Shown piece by piece: positions 17,420 to 28,126 of a stretch of 64,000 nt of DNA. The notes below the pieces were generated by a model. The model had not been told where the DNA came from. It was given only the letters and a program-made list of their open reading frames with translations, and made no database searches. The stretch covers positions 2,418,001 through 2,482,000 of the forward strand of contig NZ_CP017702.1 of NCBI RefSeq assembly GCF_002706745.1. The letters are read 5' to 3'. This DNA comes from Companilactobacillus farciminis KCTC 3681 = DSM 20184 (GTDB lineage: Bacteria > Bacillota > Bacilli > Lactobacillales > Lactobacillaceae). The position numbers were made by a program, and so were the translations under genes. Every line of letters begins with the position of its first letter. The stretch's first letter is position 1.

Positions 17420-18247
17420 TTAACTAAAGAAATCATCATTTTCTTGTTCTTCTTTGGTTTCCGTTGTATTTGTTTCTTGAGCAACTGCGGGTTTAGCAGT
17501 AACTTTTTGTCCAATATTGTGTAGTTGATAATCTCTTTGAGCAACTAAAATAGCGATAATCGTTCCCATAACTGCAACGGCGATTAATGGTAGTTTTAAG
17601 TATGCAACTAACAAGAATCCTAAGAAGTAAAATGTTGAAATATTCTTATCCCAAAGAATTTTCATTAGCATAGCCATACCAACTGCAGGAAGAACATTTC
17701 CGGCAACACTTAAACCATGAACGATAATATTAGGAATCATTTTTAATACTTTTTGTGTAGCTTCTGAACCAAACAACATAGCAAAAAATGGAATTAATGA
17801 ATATAGGAACCATTGCAACGTCCATAATCCATAATGCAACCTGACAATACCTTTCTGATTGCCTTTAGCTGCCATACTGTCAAACTTACTTGCAAAAGGA
17901 CCAACGACAGCAACATAAATTAAAGTTTTAATTTGTAATCCGATAATACCTAAAGGAATAGCAAGTGGTAGAGCAACACCCAAACCACCATGCATCATAA
18001 TAGCGAAAGCAACAGCCAAAGCACTAGCCAAACCTGGTTCAGCAGCACTGGCACCACCAATATTAACAATACCCATAAAAATAGTTTCTAGAGATGCACC
18101 AATCATTAGACCGGTTTTAACATCTCCCAATAGTAATCCTACAAGTGGTCCAATAACGATTGGTCTTCCTAGCATGGAAAAGCCTAACAATTCTTGTCCA
18201 CCGACAGTTAGAAAGACAACTAAAGCGACAGCGAATGCTTCATACAT
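17420..18247 (-). CDS. PTS mannose-family EIIC component (operon 2)
   Basis: This 275-residue polytopic EIIC(Man) has GLMIGASLETIFMGIVNIGGASAAEPG and GRPIVIGPLVGLLLGDVKTG. It carries a long hydrophilic C-terminal tail (about 248-275) rich in Thr and Glu and ending NDDFFS, which is likely cytoplasmic. It lies 19 bp before EIID and 28 bp after EIIB. With the linked GH13 enzyme the substrate may be an alpha-glucoside, an inference from context. Confidence 0.93.
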   Translation of the reverse strand: MYEAFAVALVVFLTVGGQELLGFSMLGRPIVIGPLVGLLLGDVKTGLMIGASLETIFMGIVNIGGASAAEPGLASALAVAFAIMMHGGLGVALPLAIPLGIIGLQIKTLIYVAVVGPFASKFDSMAAKGNQKGIVRLHYGLWTLQWFLYSLIPFFAMLFGSEATQKVLKMIPNIIVHGLSVAGNVLPAVGMAMLMKILWDKNISTFYFLGFLLVAYLKLPLIAVAVMGTIIAILVAQRDYQLHNIGQKVTAKPAVAQETNTTETKEEQENDDFFS

Positions 18248-18275
18248 AATAATTTCTCCTCGTCTTCAATAATTT

Positions 18276-18767
18276 CTACAAATTCAATTTACTAATAAAG
18301 TCAGTAGCCTTTTCTTTTTTATCTGTTGGTAAATTTTGTAAGGCTGTATCTGGATATAATTTAACCAATTGCTTCAAAGATTCAATTTCTGGATCAGTTA
18401 GCATAACAAATTGTGTCAACGTTGTTTTTGGATCTGTTGAGGCCTTACCTACATTTCCTAAATTGACATATTCAATACCGGAAACTTTTTCTGCCACTGC
18501 TTCAGCGTCTGAAACTGTTCTTACTAAAACAAATAATTTCATTTTGCTTGCGCGTGGATCATTTAATAAATCGATGGCTCCAGCGACTGTTTTAACGATA
18601 ACCTTAATTCCTGAAGGAACCGCCATCTTCAAAGCCATTTGTTGTGTTGGATTTGCAGCAGTATCGTCGTTAGCAACTACGATTCCGTCAATACTCATTT
18701 CTTTTGACCAAACCATTGCAATCTGACCATGTACTAATCTTTCGTCTACTCTCATAACTTTAATCAT
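18276..18767 (-). CDS. PTS mannose-family EIIB component (operon 2)
   Basis: This 163-residue EIIB(Man) has the active-site motif MRVDERLVHGQIAMVW (His at about residue 14) and VVANDDTAANPTQQ. The unambiguous ATG has the usual MIKVMRVDER N-terminus. It is cytosolic and phosphorylates the sugar delivered by EIIC/EIID. Confidence 0.93.
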   Translation of the reverse strand: MIKVMRVDERLVHGQIAMVWSKEMSIDGIVVANDDTAANPTQQMALKMAVPSGIKVIVKTVAGAIDLLNDPRASKMKLFVLVRTVSDAEAVAEKVSGIEYVNLGNVGKASTDPKTTLTQFVMLTDPEIESLKQLVKLYPDTALQNLPTDKKEKATDFISKLNL

Positions 18768-18780
18768 TTTTTATTTCCTC

Positions 18781-19206
18781 CTAATTAAAAAAGTCTTCAT
18801 CATTATTTTTTATTTCTTTTTCTTCTACTGGGACTGTTCCCAAACTACTTCTACCAACTTGAATCAATTTTTTAACATATTCACCATTAACTTCTTCATT
18901 GGAAAGGATTGCCTCAATCACCACCGGTAAATTAAAGCCATAAATAATAAATACATTTGGATTCTCTTGAGCTTTAACGGTCATCTTTTGATTGACGCTT
19001 CCACCCATTAAATCAGTAAAAATAATCACCTTGTCATCGCTTTTAAACGAATTGAATAAATCATTTATTGTTTGATTCAAATCATCATTTTTCTTTGTAT
19101 ATGCTGAAATATAATCCACATTATTTTTATGACCAGCAAATAATTCAATTGTATTTTTCATGCCTTCTGCCATGCTTCCATGTGAGGCAACCACTATTCG
19201 TTTCAT
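18781..19206 (-). CDS. PTS mannose-family EIIA component (operon 2)
   Basis: This 141-residue EIIA(Man) has VVASHGSMAEGMKNTI (active His at about residue 8) and TDLMGGSVNQKM. It is the first gene of the second sigma-54-dependent operon. AGGAGG lies upstream of the ATG. Its last residues (NNDEDFFN) resemble the acidic tail of the operon 2 EIIC. Confidence 0.93.
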   Translation of the reverse strand: MKRIVVASHGSMAEGMKNTIELFAGHKNNVDYISAYTKKNDDLNQTINDLFNSFKSDDKVIIFTDLMGGSVNQKMTVKAQENPNVFIIYGFNLPVVIEAILSNEEVNGEYVKKLIQVGRSSLGTVPVEEKEIKNNDEDFFN

Positions 19207-19232
19207 TTGAACTTCCTCCTCACTTTTATATA

Positions 19233-19249
19233 AGCAAGTTACGTGCCAA
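19233..19249 (-). promoter_or_regulatory. Sigma-54 (-24/-12) promoter of Man-PTS operon 2
   Basis: The minus strand reads TTGGCAC-GTAAC-TTGCT, an exact RpoN consensus with the same spacing and same distance to EIIA as in operon 1. The shared flank TATATAAAAGTG downstream suggests a common ancestor for the two control regions. Confidence 0.9.
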
Positions 19250-19294
19250 CTTTATAAAAGGCTATTAAACCAACATTTTAAAAACAAAAAAAAT

Positions 19295-19320
19295 AAGTGC
19301 TTAATATAAATTAAGCACTT
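19295..19320 (-). terminator. Terminator of the LevR-type gene, possible enhancer overlap
   Basis: Arms AAGTGCTTAAT and ATTAAGCACTT form a perfect 11-bp stem with a 4-nt loop, followed on the minus strand by a run of T. It sits about 75-100 bp upstream of the operon 2 start point, where activator sites would lie, so a second role as a LevR-binding palindrome is possible. Confidence 0.75.
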
Positions 19321-19327
19321 AATACAA

Positions 19328-21886
19328 TTAAATATAACTATGTAATAGTTGGTACATCAATGATATTTCATAATCACTAACTTTAAAATTATATTTCAAC
19401 TCTATACCTTTGAAAATTGTTTTCGATACAGAATAAAATTCTCTTTCCTTATCACTTTCAAAAGCAACGCTCGAAGTATCTGGCTTTCGAGAATTAATCA
19501 ACATCCGCTCTATCATAAGAGATAAATGCATATAAAGATTCAGTTTTGTTTTACCATCCAAAGAAATATCATAATACTCTTGGTATTTGCGCGTGATTAA
19601 TTGGACTTCATCGATGACAACGTCTGGATTCAAGAATTGTAATCTATCTTTAATTCCTTCAATAGTAAAGAACTTCAACATTTTATCCATTAGATTAGCA
19701 ATATTAGGCTTTTGCTCACCTGAACTTATCAATAGATCTTCAAAGCGATGATAACCTGACTCTTCCATAATGTCATAAATATTAATAATATCTATATTCA
19801 AATTAGTATCAATATCAGTTGTAGTTACTACAAATTTTGTTTTATTAAAGAATTTTTGTTCATGATTTTCTAGTGTTTGTTTTAAATCTTTGTAATCCAT
19901 AGTAATAATCTTAAAAGTATTAGAAAGACTTTCTAACATCATACGGTTAATTTCCTCAGATAACCCAACACCAGACATACAAGATACAACAATATTTGTT
20001 GAATCAGAAAGTCCCTCATAATATTGAGTTCCTGAAGCATTGCCAAACTTATTTGCAGCTTTGGTAATTCCTTTAAATGAATCATTTCTTTGTATTCTAA
20101 TACCAATATCCAATGCCGTTGCTGTCGTGACATTATTAATAACTAACAATTCACTATCTGAATATTTTTTAATTTCAGAAAACATCTGAGTCAGTGATCC
20201 CATATCAAATAACACAAAAATGCCCTTATGATCATGGTCCTTTTGATTTTGAATATAATTTTGAACGTATGAATTTATTTGATGAATTGAAACGTCTATC
20301 GGCATATCAAAGGCTTCAAAAATATAATTTCCACATAAATTATTTACTACGCTCTGAATACTAGTTGCTGTACTATCCCCATGGGCTAAAATGATGCCAG
20401 TGTACTTAATACTTTCTATCTCTTTCAATTTGCCATTAAATATTAATAGCAACCACATGATTGACATATTTATAAATTTTTCATCAGTATTGATTGTGCT
20501 TAAAAATTGCTTATAAATATACATCGTACGTGGATACAAACTTTCAAATCGACTAATCAATTCACTAGTATCGAATTCATAATCATCTATGAAATAATAC
20601 AGAGATATCCCAAAGGCTATTTGATCAATTGTCGTATCGTCCAATTTTAATCCAATTCCATATTTCTTCTTTAAAGTATTTTTAAATCCAGCTTTCATTT
20701 TATAAGCGATGGAATTAATCAAACTTTCATCCTTTAAGGATTTAATGTTTTTCAAGAATTTCATCAACAATAATTTTTGACTTTGAATATCATTATCCGT
20801 ATCAATTAATTTTAATAATGAATCATATACATCGCTTAACAAACCATATTCATGTTCCTCAATGGGCGAATAATTATTAACATCAAAATCCTTATCTACA
20901 ATGACATAATTTTTATCTTTATCATCACCAATATGTATTTCTTTATCCTCAGGATGTTGTGTATACGCGGACGCACAGAGAAGCTTAACATCGTTTTCCA
21001 TAGCCCCAACATTCCCAGGTTCACTATTTTTAGATACCTTTTCTATTATCTTATTGGATACCAAAAATTTTCGGTCTACTCGGATTGACTCATTTTTAAA
21101 TGCATTAAATATCAAAGATAACCTTTCAGTCAAAGGTCGATCTTTAAATGATGGCAGTGAAACGTGTAATGGAACTCTTCTCATAAATGTTTTTAGTAAG
21201 AAATTATCTAATTTTTCTGTTGTGGCAAAAACAAATCTAACATTTACTTTATGGGGAACATCATTTTCACCTAGGGGATAAAACTTGCCAGAATCCAACA
21301 GTGAGAATAGCTTTTCTTGACTTTCTTTTGGCAATCTATGAATTTCATCTAAGAAGAAGTATCCATTATCCGCACGATCAATTAACCCTAAAGTATTTTC
21401 ATTAGCACCGGTAAATGCATCTTTTTTATATCCAAATAATACTGAAGACAATAGTTCAGGATTATTCGCATAGTCTGCAGCATTCAAAGTTATAAACTTA
21501 GCATCTTCAGATATAGCACCTAATTTTTTTGCTTCATTATAAATATTTTTTGCCAAAAAACTCTTTCCAACGCCACTTGGACCCGTAATAATCAATGGAA
21601 ATCCGTTGGGTGGATAAACAATCGATTCTTCACATTTCTTGACAACTTCTTTTAAACTTCCTGAATATCCTATCAAATTAGCAAACGGAGCATTATTTTG
21701 TGCTAACTTCCATAAAACAGGTCTTCCGGATTTTTTAGTTAACTTACCTTCCTTATACAATTGAGACAAATATATACTGATCACACTTCTACTAAGTTCA
21801 GCTTTTTTAGCTATTTCCATAGTATCTGTCCATTCATCCGCATAATTATCTTTAATAATTTTATATACTTTATCAACCGCTTTCAA
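19328..21886 (-). CDS. LevR-family sigma-54-dependent PTS regulator
   Basis: This 852-residue enhancer-binding activator has an N-terminal HTH (1-70), an AAA+ domain with Walker A GPSGVGKSFLAK, sigma-54 loop KDAFTGANE and Walker B FFLDEIHRLP (about 75-300), then PRD1, an EIIA(Man)-like domain with LAHGDSTATS, an EIIB-like domain with VSCMSGVGLSEE, and PRD2. Such proteins activate RpoN promoters of Man-family PTS operons and are tuned by phosphorylation from HPr and the cognate EIIB. It is transcribed just ahead of operon 2. It could in principle cross-activate operon 1, whose own regulator is broken. Confidence 0.92.
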   Translation of the reverse strand: MKAVDKVYKIIKDNYADEWTDTMEIAKKAELSRSVISIYLSQLYKEGKLTKKSGRPVLWKLAQNNAPFANLIGYSGSLKEVVKKCEESIVYPPNGFPLIITGPSGVGKSFLAKNIYNEAKKLGAISEDAKFITLNAADYANNPELLSSVLFGYKKDAFTGANENTLGLIDRADNGYFFLDEIHRLPKESQEKLFSLLDSGKFYPLGENDVPHKVNVRFVFATTEKLDNFLLKTFMRRVPLHVSLPSFKDRPLTERLSLIFNAFKNESIRVDRKFLVSNKIIEKVSKNSEPGNVGAMENDVKLLCASAYTQHPEDKEIHIGDDKDKNYVIVDKDFDVNNYSPIEEHEYGLLSDVYDSLLKLIDTDNDIQSQKLLLMKFLKNIKSLKDESLINSIAYKMKAGFKNTLKKKYGIGLKLDDTTIDQIAFGISLYYFIDDYEFDTSELISRFESLYPRTMYIYKQFLSTINTDEKFINMSIMWLLLIFNGKLKEIESIKYTGIILAHGDSTATSIQSVVNNLCGNYIFEAFDMPIDVSIHQINSYVQNYIQNQKDHDHKGIFVLFDMGSLTQMFSEIKKYSDSELLVINNVTTATALDIGIRIQRNDSFKGITKAANKFGNASGTQYYEGLSDSTNIVVSCMSGVGLSEEINRMMLESLSNTFKIITMDYKDLKQTLENHEQKFFNKTKFVVTTTDIDTNLNIDIINIYDIMEESGYHRFEDLLISSGEQKPNIANLMDKMLKFFTIEGIKDRLQFLNPDVVIDEVQLITRKYQEYYDISLDGKTKLNLYMHLSLMIERMLINSRKPDTSSVAFESDKEREFYSVSKTIFKGIELKYNFKVSDYEISLMYQLLHSYI

Positions 21887-21996
21887 AATTATCCAACCTT
21901 TTTAAACACTTTGTTATATCTTAAACACTATTATAAGAGTAATTATAATTTCTTTCAAAAACAATTTAAACAGTAACAATTATTCTACAAAAAAAA

Positions 21997-22027
21997 TACC
22001 ATTCATGCTTTCCACACATGAATGGTA
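21997..22027 (-). terminator. Terminator of the apbE-containing group
   Basis: Arms TACCATTCATG and CATGAATGGTA form a perfect 11-bp stem with a 9-nt loop, followed on the minus strand by a TTTTTTTT run. It lies 7 bp after the apbE stop. Confidence 0.85.
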
Positions 22028-22033
22028 AAATTT

Positions 22034-22981
22034 CTATTTCATCTTAAATGACGAATCTGTAAGCGTAAATCTGTCTTTTAAATTATCCGTTATCCGGACT
22101 GTTCTATCTTTATAAACAAAAATTAACCCAATTGAATCATCGTGCAATAATCTCAGTGTTCCTTCATAATCATTATAAAATCCAAGACTTGACCAAATCT
22201 CTCCATCGATTGATCTTGGACTAACTACCGTGACCCCCAACAAATCTGTTTTCACTGGATAGCCCGTCTTTGGATCCATAATGTGGTGATAGCTATGTCC
22301 GTTTTTATTTAAGAATCTTTCATAAATTCCAGAAGTAACGATTGAATTACTATGTATTTTCAACATCCCTAAATAATCGCTTCGAAAATCGAATGGTGAC
22401 TGAACCCCAACTTTCCAGAGACCACTACTATGAAGACTTTCTCCTACTAATAAGACATTACCACCTAAATCTATAATTCCTTGATTAACACCTTCACCGG
22501 CCCAGAGCCGCTTAATTGCATCAGCAATATATCCTTTGGCTATGCCACCTAAATCTAGCTCCATGCCTTCATCCAAAAGAAAAACTGATTTCTCTTTATC
22601 GTTCAGCATTATTCTTCTTGGATTAGTTAATCTGAGAGTATGAGAAATTTCATGATCACTAGGAACCTCAGCGTCTGAAAAACCAATATGCCACAATTTT
22701 ACTAAAGGCCCAATAGCTGCGTTAAAGCCATGATTTTCTTGACTCACTTCAACTGCTTCTTTCACTAAATCGTAACTTATTTCCGAAACTGACACTGCAT
22801 GGCTACCAGCGGCATGATTTATAGACATAATTTCCGATTCAGTTCGATTAACAGTTAAAACATCTTCACAATATTGAATCAATTCATAAGCTTTATCAAG
22901 AGCTGGTACTTGCCCTTCTTGAAAAACCGTTAAATTTATCTCTGTACCTAATGCATGATAGGTCTTTGTATAATTTGACAT
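22034..22981 (-). CDS. apbE: FAD:protein FMN transferase
   Basis: This 315-residue ApbE-family enzyme transfers FMN from FAD to a Thr/Ser of target flavoproteins with Mg2+. Visible motifs are GMELDLGGIAKGYIAD (metal and FAD site), IIDLGGNVLLVG and HHIMDPKTGYPV. The N-terminus has no signal peptide or lipobox, unlike exported ApbE lipoproteins, so it should flavinylate cytoplasmic or inner-face proteins. It follows glpO by 45 bp, and no obvious fumarate-reductase-type substrate is in the window. AGGAG precedes the ATG. Confidence 0.9.
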   Translation of the reverse strand: MSNYTKTYHALGTEINLTVFQEGQVPALDKAYELIQYCEDVLTVNRTESEIMSINHAAGSHAVSVSEISYDLVKEAVEVSQENHGFNAAIGPLVKLWHIGFSDAEVPSDHEISHTLRLTNPRRIMLNDKEKSVFLLDEGMELDLGGIAKGYIADAIKRLWAGEGVNQGIIDLGGNVLLVGESLHSSGLWKVGVQSPFDFRSDYLGMLKIHSNSIVTSGIYERFLNKNGHSYHHIMDPKTGYPVKTDLLGVTVVSPRSIDGEIWSSLGFYNDYEGTLRLLHDDSIGLIFVYKDRTVRITDNLKDRFTLTDSSFKMK

Positions 22982-23026
22982 GATGAGTCTCCTAGCAATA
23001 AGAATTTCTTATTTTAAAACAATCTA

Positions 23027-24802
23027 TTATGCTTTTACTGCAGCTGCATCTTTCAAGTCGTCCAATTCAGCTTCATCGATCATAGCATCTGTCTTTTCTG
23101 TATAATCTTTAATTTGATCATCAGTCCAGTTGTAATACTTAGCCATTTCATTGATAACGCCAGTCTTAATATTTCTAATTTCATCGTGGTTGAACAACAA
23201 GTTGTTTGTACGACGGAATAAGTAATCTTCTGGAGTTAGAGTCATTTCATTTTCCATTGAATAGCGTAAACTCAATGTTTCTGCCAAACTCAATCCTGGA
23301 ATAGCTTTTGTATTCTTAGCATTTGCAATGATTTCTTCTGTATTGGAACCGAATAAGTTAGCCAGCTTTTCTGCTCCCACTGGGTCTAATCCTGCATCTA
23401 CAGCTTCTTTAGCATAGTTTTCAAGTGCTTCTTCAGCGTGATCTGAGTCAAAGTCACCACCAGAAACCTTGATATTAGCTGAATCAACTGGTTTGTAATC
23501 ACGAGCATATTGTGTATTCATGATTTCAATAATCATCTTCATAGCACCGTCTGCCATCTTACGATAGTCAGTTAACTTACCACCAGCTAATGTGATCAAT
23601 CCGTCATCAGCTTGTTTCAAAGAGCTTCCTCTTGAAACTTGTGATGCTGTTAATTTATGACTACCCGAGTCACTAGCACCAGAAACTGCATCTGGTTTTT
23701 CTTCTTCTTTTTCAGCAGCTGGAGCAGGTTCTTCAGCAACAAGTGGTCGTACACCAGCCCAACTTGATTCGATATCATCAAGAGTAATGTGAGCTTCTGG
23801 ATATTTCTTATTAATAATATTCAATAAGTAGTTTACATCGCCTTGTTCAACCTTAGGATGAGTTAAATCACCCTTAAAGTCTGTATCAGTAGTACCAAAG
23901 TAGGTCTTTCCGTCTCTTGGAATTGTAAAGATCATACGACCATCATTAGTACCTGAACCGAAGTATGTTGGCTTTGGAACATTCAATCTTGATTGGTCTA
24001 CAACCAAGTGAACACCTTTTGTAGGACGCATTTGTGTCTTACTCTTATCATGTTTGTCATCAAGGTCTTTAACAAAGTCTGACCATGGACCTGAAGCATT
24101 AAGAACAATCTTAGCTTTGACATCAAATTCTTCTCCACTAATCATATCCTTAACCGTTACACCACAAGCGTTACCAAATTGATTATGGATAACTTTAACC
24201 GCTTTCACACGGCTGAGCATTAATCCACCCAAGTCATGAGCTTTCTTGATGTTTTCAATAACTAAACGTGAATCGTTGTTTAAGTAATCTAGGTAGATTC
24301 CACCACCAGCAAGATTTTCTGCATTTAGTTGTGGTTCTAACTTCAATACTTCATCTTTATTCAAAGTATAGTTGGCATACTTTTTAAGATGTTCTGATTC
24401 GTTAATACCTGCCAAATGGTCGTAAAGATCCATGGCAACTTTTACAGAAAACATTGAGAATGTAGTACCTGGTTCGTCATAAATTGGTAGCAACATTGGA
24501 TCTGGTCTAGTTACGTGTGGTGCAACGTGTTGAATAACTGCACGTTCTTGGACCGTATCAGAAACAACCTCAACATCAAAATTCTTAAGGTATCTAATAC
24601 CACCATGAACTAGTCGCGTTGATCTTGATGAAGTACCAGCTCCAAAGTCTTGCATATCAATCAAAGCTGTTCTCATACCAGCAGCACTAGCTTGTAGAGC
24701 AACACCTGCTCCGGTAATACCACCACCAATGATTAGTAAATCAAGTCTTCTAGTTTTTAATTTTTTTAAATCTTCTGCTCTACTTTTAATTGAAAATGTC
24801 AT
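23027..24802 (-). CDS. glpO: Alpha-glycerophosphate oxidase (type 1 glycerol-3-phosphate dehydrogenase/oxidase)
   Basis: This 591-residue FAD enzyme oxidises glycerol-3-phosphate to dihydroxyacetone phosphate; lactic acid bacterial members pass electrons to O2 and form H2O2. The Rossmann motif DLLIIGGGITGAGVALQAS lies at the N-terminus. About residue 360-405 there is an Ala/Glu/Ser-rich insertion (starting EEPAPAAEKEEE), characteristic of streptococcal and lactobacillary GlpO rather than GlpD. The ATG at 24802 follows GAGG at proper spacing; an upstream in-frame TTG has no such site. The gene is 64 bp after glpK. Confidence 0.92.
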   Translation of the reverse strand: MTFSIKSRAEDLKKLKTRRLDLLIIGGGITGAGVALQASAAGMRTALIDMQDFGAGTSSRSTRLVHGGIRYLKNFDVEVVSDTVQERAVIQHVAPHVTRPDPMLLPIYDEPGTTFSMFSVKVAMDLYDHLAGINESEHLKKYANYTLNKDEVLKLEPQLNAENLAGGGIYLDYLNNDSRLVIENIKKAHDLGGLMLSRVKAVKVIHNQFGNACGVTVKDMISGEEFDVKAKIVLNASGPWSDFVKDLDDKHDKSKTQMRPTKGVHLVVDQSRLNVPKPTYFGSGTNDGRMIFTIPRDGKTYFGTTDTDFKGDLTHPKVEQGDVNYLLNIINKKYPEAHITLDDIESSWAGVRPLVAEEPAPAAEKEEEKPDAVSGASDSGSHKLTASQVSRGSSLKQADDGLITLAGGKLTDYRKMADGAMKMIIEIMNTQYARDYKPVDSANIKVSGGDFDSDHAEEALENYAKEAVDAGLDPVGAEKLANLFGSNTEEIIANAKNTKAIPGLSLAETLSLRYSMENEMTLTPEDYLFRRTNNLLFNHDEIRNIKTGVINEMAKYYNWTDDQIKDYTEKTDAMIDEAELDDLKDAAAVKA

Positions 24803-24866
24803 AGTTCGTCCCTCGTTACTACGCAATCGATAATCAATTTGATTATTTGATTATTCGTAATGCATT

Positions 24867-26423
<1,557 letters not shown>

Positions 26424-26453
26424 AATTGCTGCTATCTCTAACAACAAATACTA

Positions 26454-26471
26454 AGTTAATTTTTATTAACT
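26454..26471. repeat. Perfect inverted repeat between fabK-like gene and glpK
   Basis: AGTTAAT-TTTT-ATTAACT is a perfect 7-bp inverted repeat about 90 bp upstream of glpK. It lacks a U-tract downstream on the minus strand, so a regulator site is more likely than a terminator. Confidence 0.4.
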
Positions 26472-26499
26472 CCTAACATAAATCTAAATCTAGTTTTTA

Positions 26500-27435
26500 T
26501 TAAACTAATTCAATTTTCTTGTTAAGAACGTCTTGTGCTTCATCCATTAATTTCTTAACGATTTCTCCAGCTGGCAATGATTCTTTAATCAAACCTGAAA
26601 CTTGTCCACTGAATACCAATCCGTCTGTAACATCATCTTTTTGAACAGCGTTTCTCAAACCTTCGTTCATAACTGAATTAAATTCATCACGTGATACTTG
26701 ATCTAATTCAAGTTCTGTTAATTTATTAGCAATGTTGTTCTTGATAATACGTGAAGCATCTTTGATTGTTGCACCGGCAACAACTGTTGAAGTATCAGTA
26801 GCATCAATAACTAATTGTCTCCAGTTGTCTCCAACAGGACTTTCCTTAGAGATTGAGAAGATTGTTCCACATTGAACACCTTGAGCACCAGCGACGAAGG
26901 CATTTACAACACCACGTCCGTCACCAATACCACCAGCAGCGATAAGTGGAATTGATACTGCATCAGCAATTTGTGGCCATAGAGTTTGTGAAGTTAACAC
27001 ACCAATGTGACCTCCACCTTCCATACCTTCGGCGATAACAGCATCAGCACCCATTTCTTCCATCTTCTTAGCGATTTTAACGTTAGGAATAACAGGACAT
27101 ACCTTAATGCCAGCAGCCTTCAAATCTTTCATGTATGGCTTTGGTGTACCAGCACCAGTTGTGACTACCTTAACGCCTTCATCGATAACGACTTTAACAA
27201 CTTCTGGTGTATTAGGATCCATCAACATCAAGTTAACGGCGAATGTGTTATTAGTTAATTTCTTAGCTTTTTGAATTTCTGCTCTAACTTGATCTGCAGT
27301 TTTACCACCAGCAGCGATAATACCAAGGCCCCCACCATTAGATACAGCGGCTGCTAATTCGGCTGTAGCAACTTCTTGCATAGCTCCTTGAACAACTGGG
27401 TACTTAATTCCTAATAATTCACATACTTTATTCAT
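26500..27435 (-). CDS. FMN-dependent FabK/nitronate monooxygenase-family flavoprotein
   Basis: This 311-residue TIM-barrel flavoprotein of the NMO/FabK family has KYPVVQGAMQEVATAELAAAVSNGGGLGI at the N-terminus, EGMEGGGHIG (central FMN/active-site region) and PLIAAGGIGDGRGVV (FMN phosphate binding). FabK members reduce enoyl-ACP with NAD(P)H; NMO members oxidise nitronates. No fatty acid synthesis genes adjoin, but trans-2-enoyl-CoA reductase and hydratases lie 4-8 kb away, so an enoyl reductase role is attractive but unproven. ATG 27435 has GGAGG at good spacing. Confidence 0.8.
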   Translation of the reverse strand: MNKVCELLGIKYPVVQGAMQEVATAELAAAVSNGGGLGIIAAGGKTADQVRAEIQKAKKLTNNTFAVNLMLMDPNTPEVVKVVIDEGVKVVTTGAGTPKPYMKDLKAAGIKVCPVIPNVKIAKKMEEMGADAVIAEGMEGGGHIGVLTSQTLWPQIADAVSIPLIAAGGIGDGRGVVNAFVAGAQGVQCGTIFSISKESPVGDNWRQLVIDATDTSTVVAGATIKDASRIIKNNIANKLTELELDQVSRDEFNSVMNEGLRNAVQKDDVTDGLVFSGQVSGLIKESLPAGEIVKKLMDEAQDVLNKKIELV

Positions 27436-27563
27436 TTCTATATCCTCCAATAGTTAATTAATTGATAACCAAATCCATAAATGAAATTCATAAGGTAGAA
27501 ATCAATTTTCATTTACCTAGGCTAAATATTGAAAATTGATTACGATTTACAATTATTATATTT

Positions 27564-27578
27564 TTGTAATCGTTTCCT
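27564..27578. promoter_or_regulatory. cre (CcpA) box
   Basis: TTGTAATCGTTTCCT matches the consensus WTGNAANCGNWNNCW at every fixed position. It is about 130 bp upstream of the FabK-like gene, suggesting catabolite repression. Confidence 0.7.
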
Positions 27579-27721
27579 TTTGAAAAACATTTCTCTATCT
27601 CTCGAGCGCTCCTACAATTTATAATACAATCGATCGTTTTAATTGCAAATTGCATTCACATTTTTACTAATTATTACAAATAATCAAAACGCCGGTATTA
27701 TGGCATTTCTCTTTTTATTTT

Positions 27722-27736
27722 TTGTAAGCGTTTACT
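27722..27736. promoter_or_regulatory. cre (CcpA) box
   Basis: TTGTAAGCGTTTACT matches the cre consensus at all fixed positions. Together with the box at 27564 it suggests double CcpA control of this region. Confidence 0.75.
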
Positions 27737-27932
27737 AATCCAATTATGAATATATTTTGCTCTATACCAGCCTTTAGCTTGATATATAAGCGTTTTTCGT
27801 ACATATAACATAAATTCATATATTCTATGATAAAGAGTAAATGATTTTTTTGTTAAATCTATCTATATAAGAGTTTTATCCACCAAATATCACATACTAC
27901 TAATTTTATTACGTTTTATTGATTTATAAGCA

Positions 27933-27947
27933 ATAACAAGTAGTTAT
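27933..27947. promoter_or_regulatory. Candidate LysR operator (site E)
   Basis: ATAAC-AAGTA-GTTAT, extended to CAATAAC/GTTATTG, has LysR T-N11-A geometry. The same arms occur at 33218 and 34286, with a near match at 28976 in front of lysR. Confidence 0.5.
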
Positions 27948-28126
27948 TGAACCTATATTGGTAATTCATCAATACTTGGTGATCATCACATAATCCCTTT
28001 ATACTTTTTAGTCTTTGTTAATATTTTTCTACTATATATTAGTCTAAATATTGAACCTCAAAAATGAACGGAAAATTTGTATACTTAAATATAGATAGTT
28101 TTTTTATTTTGAACTATTTTCATGAA

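Larger units (their letters stand above)
27436..28126. other. AT-rich intergenic region with two cre boxes and a LysR-type inverted repeat
   Basis: No credible ORF is visible in this 691-bp gap. It holds two exact cre-consensus boxes (27564-27578 and 27722-27736) and an ATAAC-N5-GTTAT repeat (27933-27947). Both directions are minus: the upstream hydrolase gene ends at 28127 and the FabK-like gene starts at 27435. The length and regulatory content suggest a long leader or distal promoter for the FabK-like gene; a small RNA is possible but unsupported. Confidence 0.5.

Noticed and set aside
27436..28126. Small protein gene or CRISPR-like repeats in the long gap
   Set aside because: Stops occur in all frames at short intervals and no regularly spaced repeat of adequate length is present.
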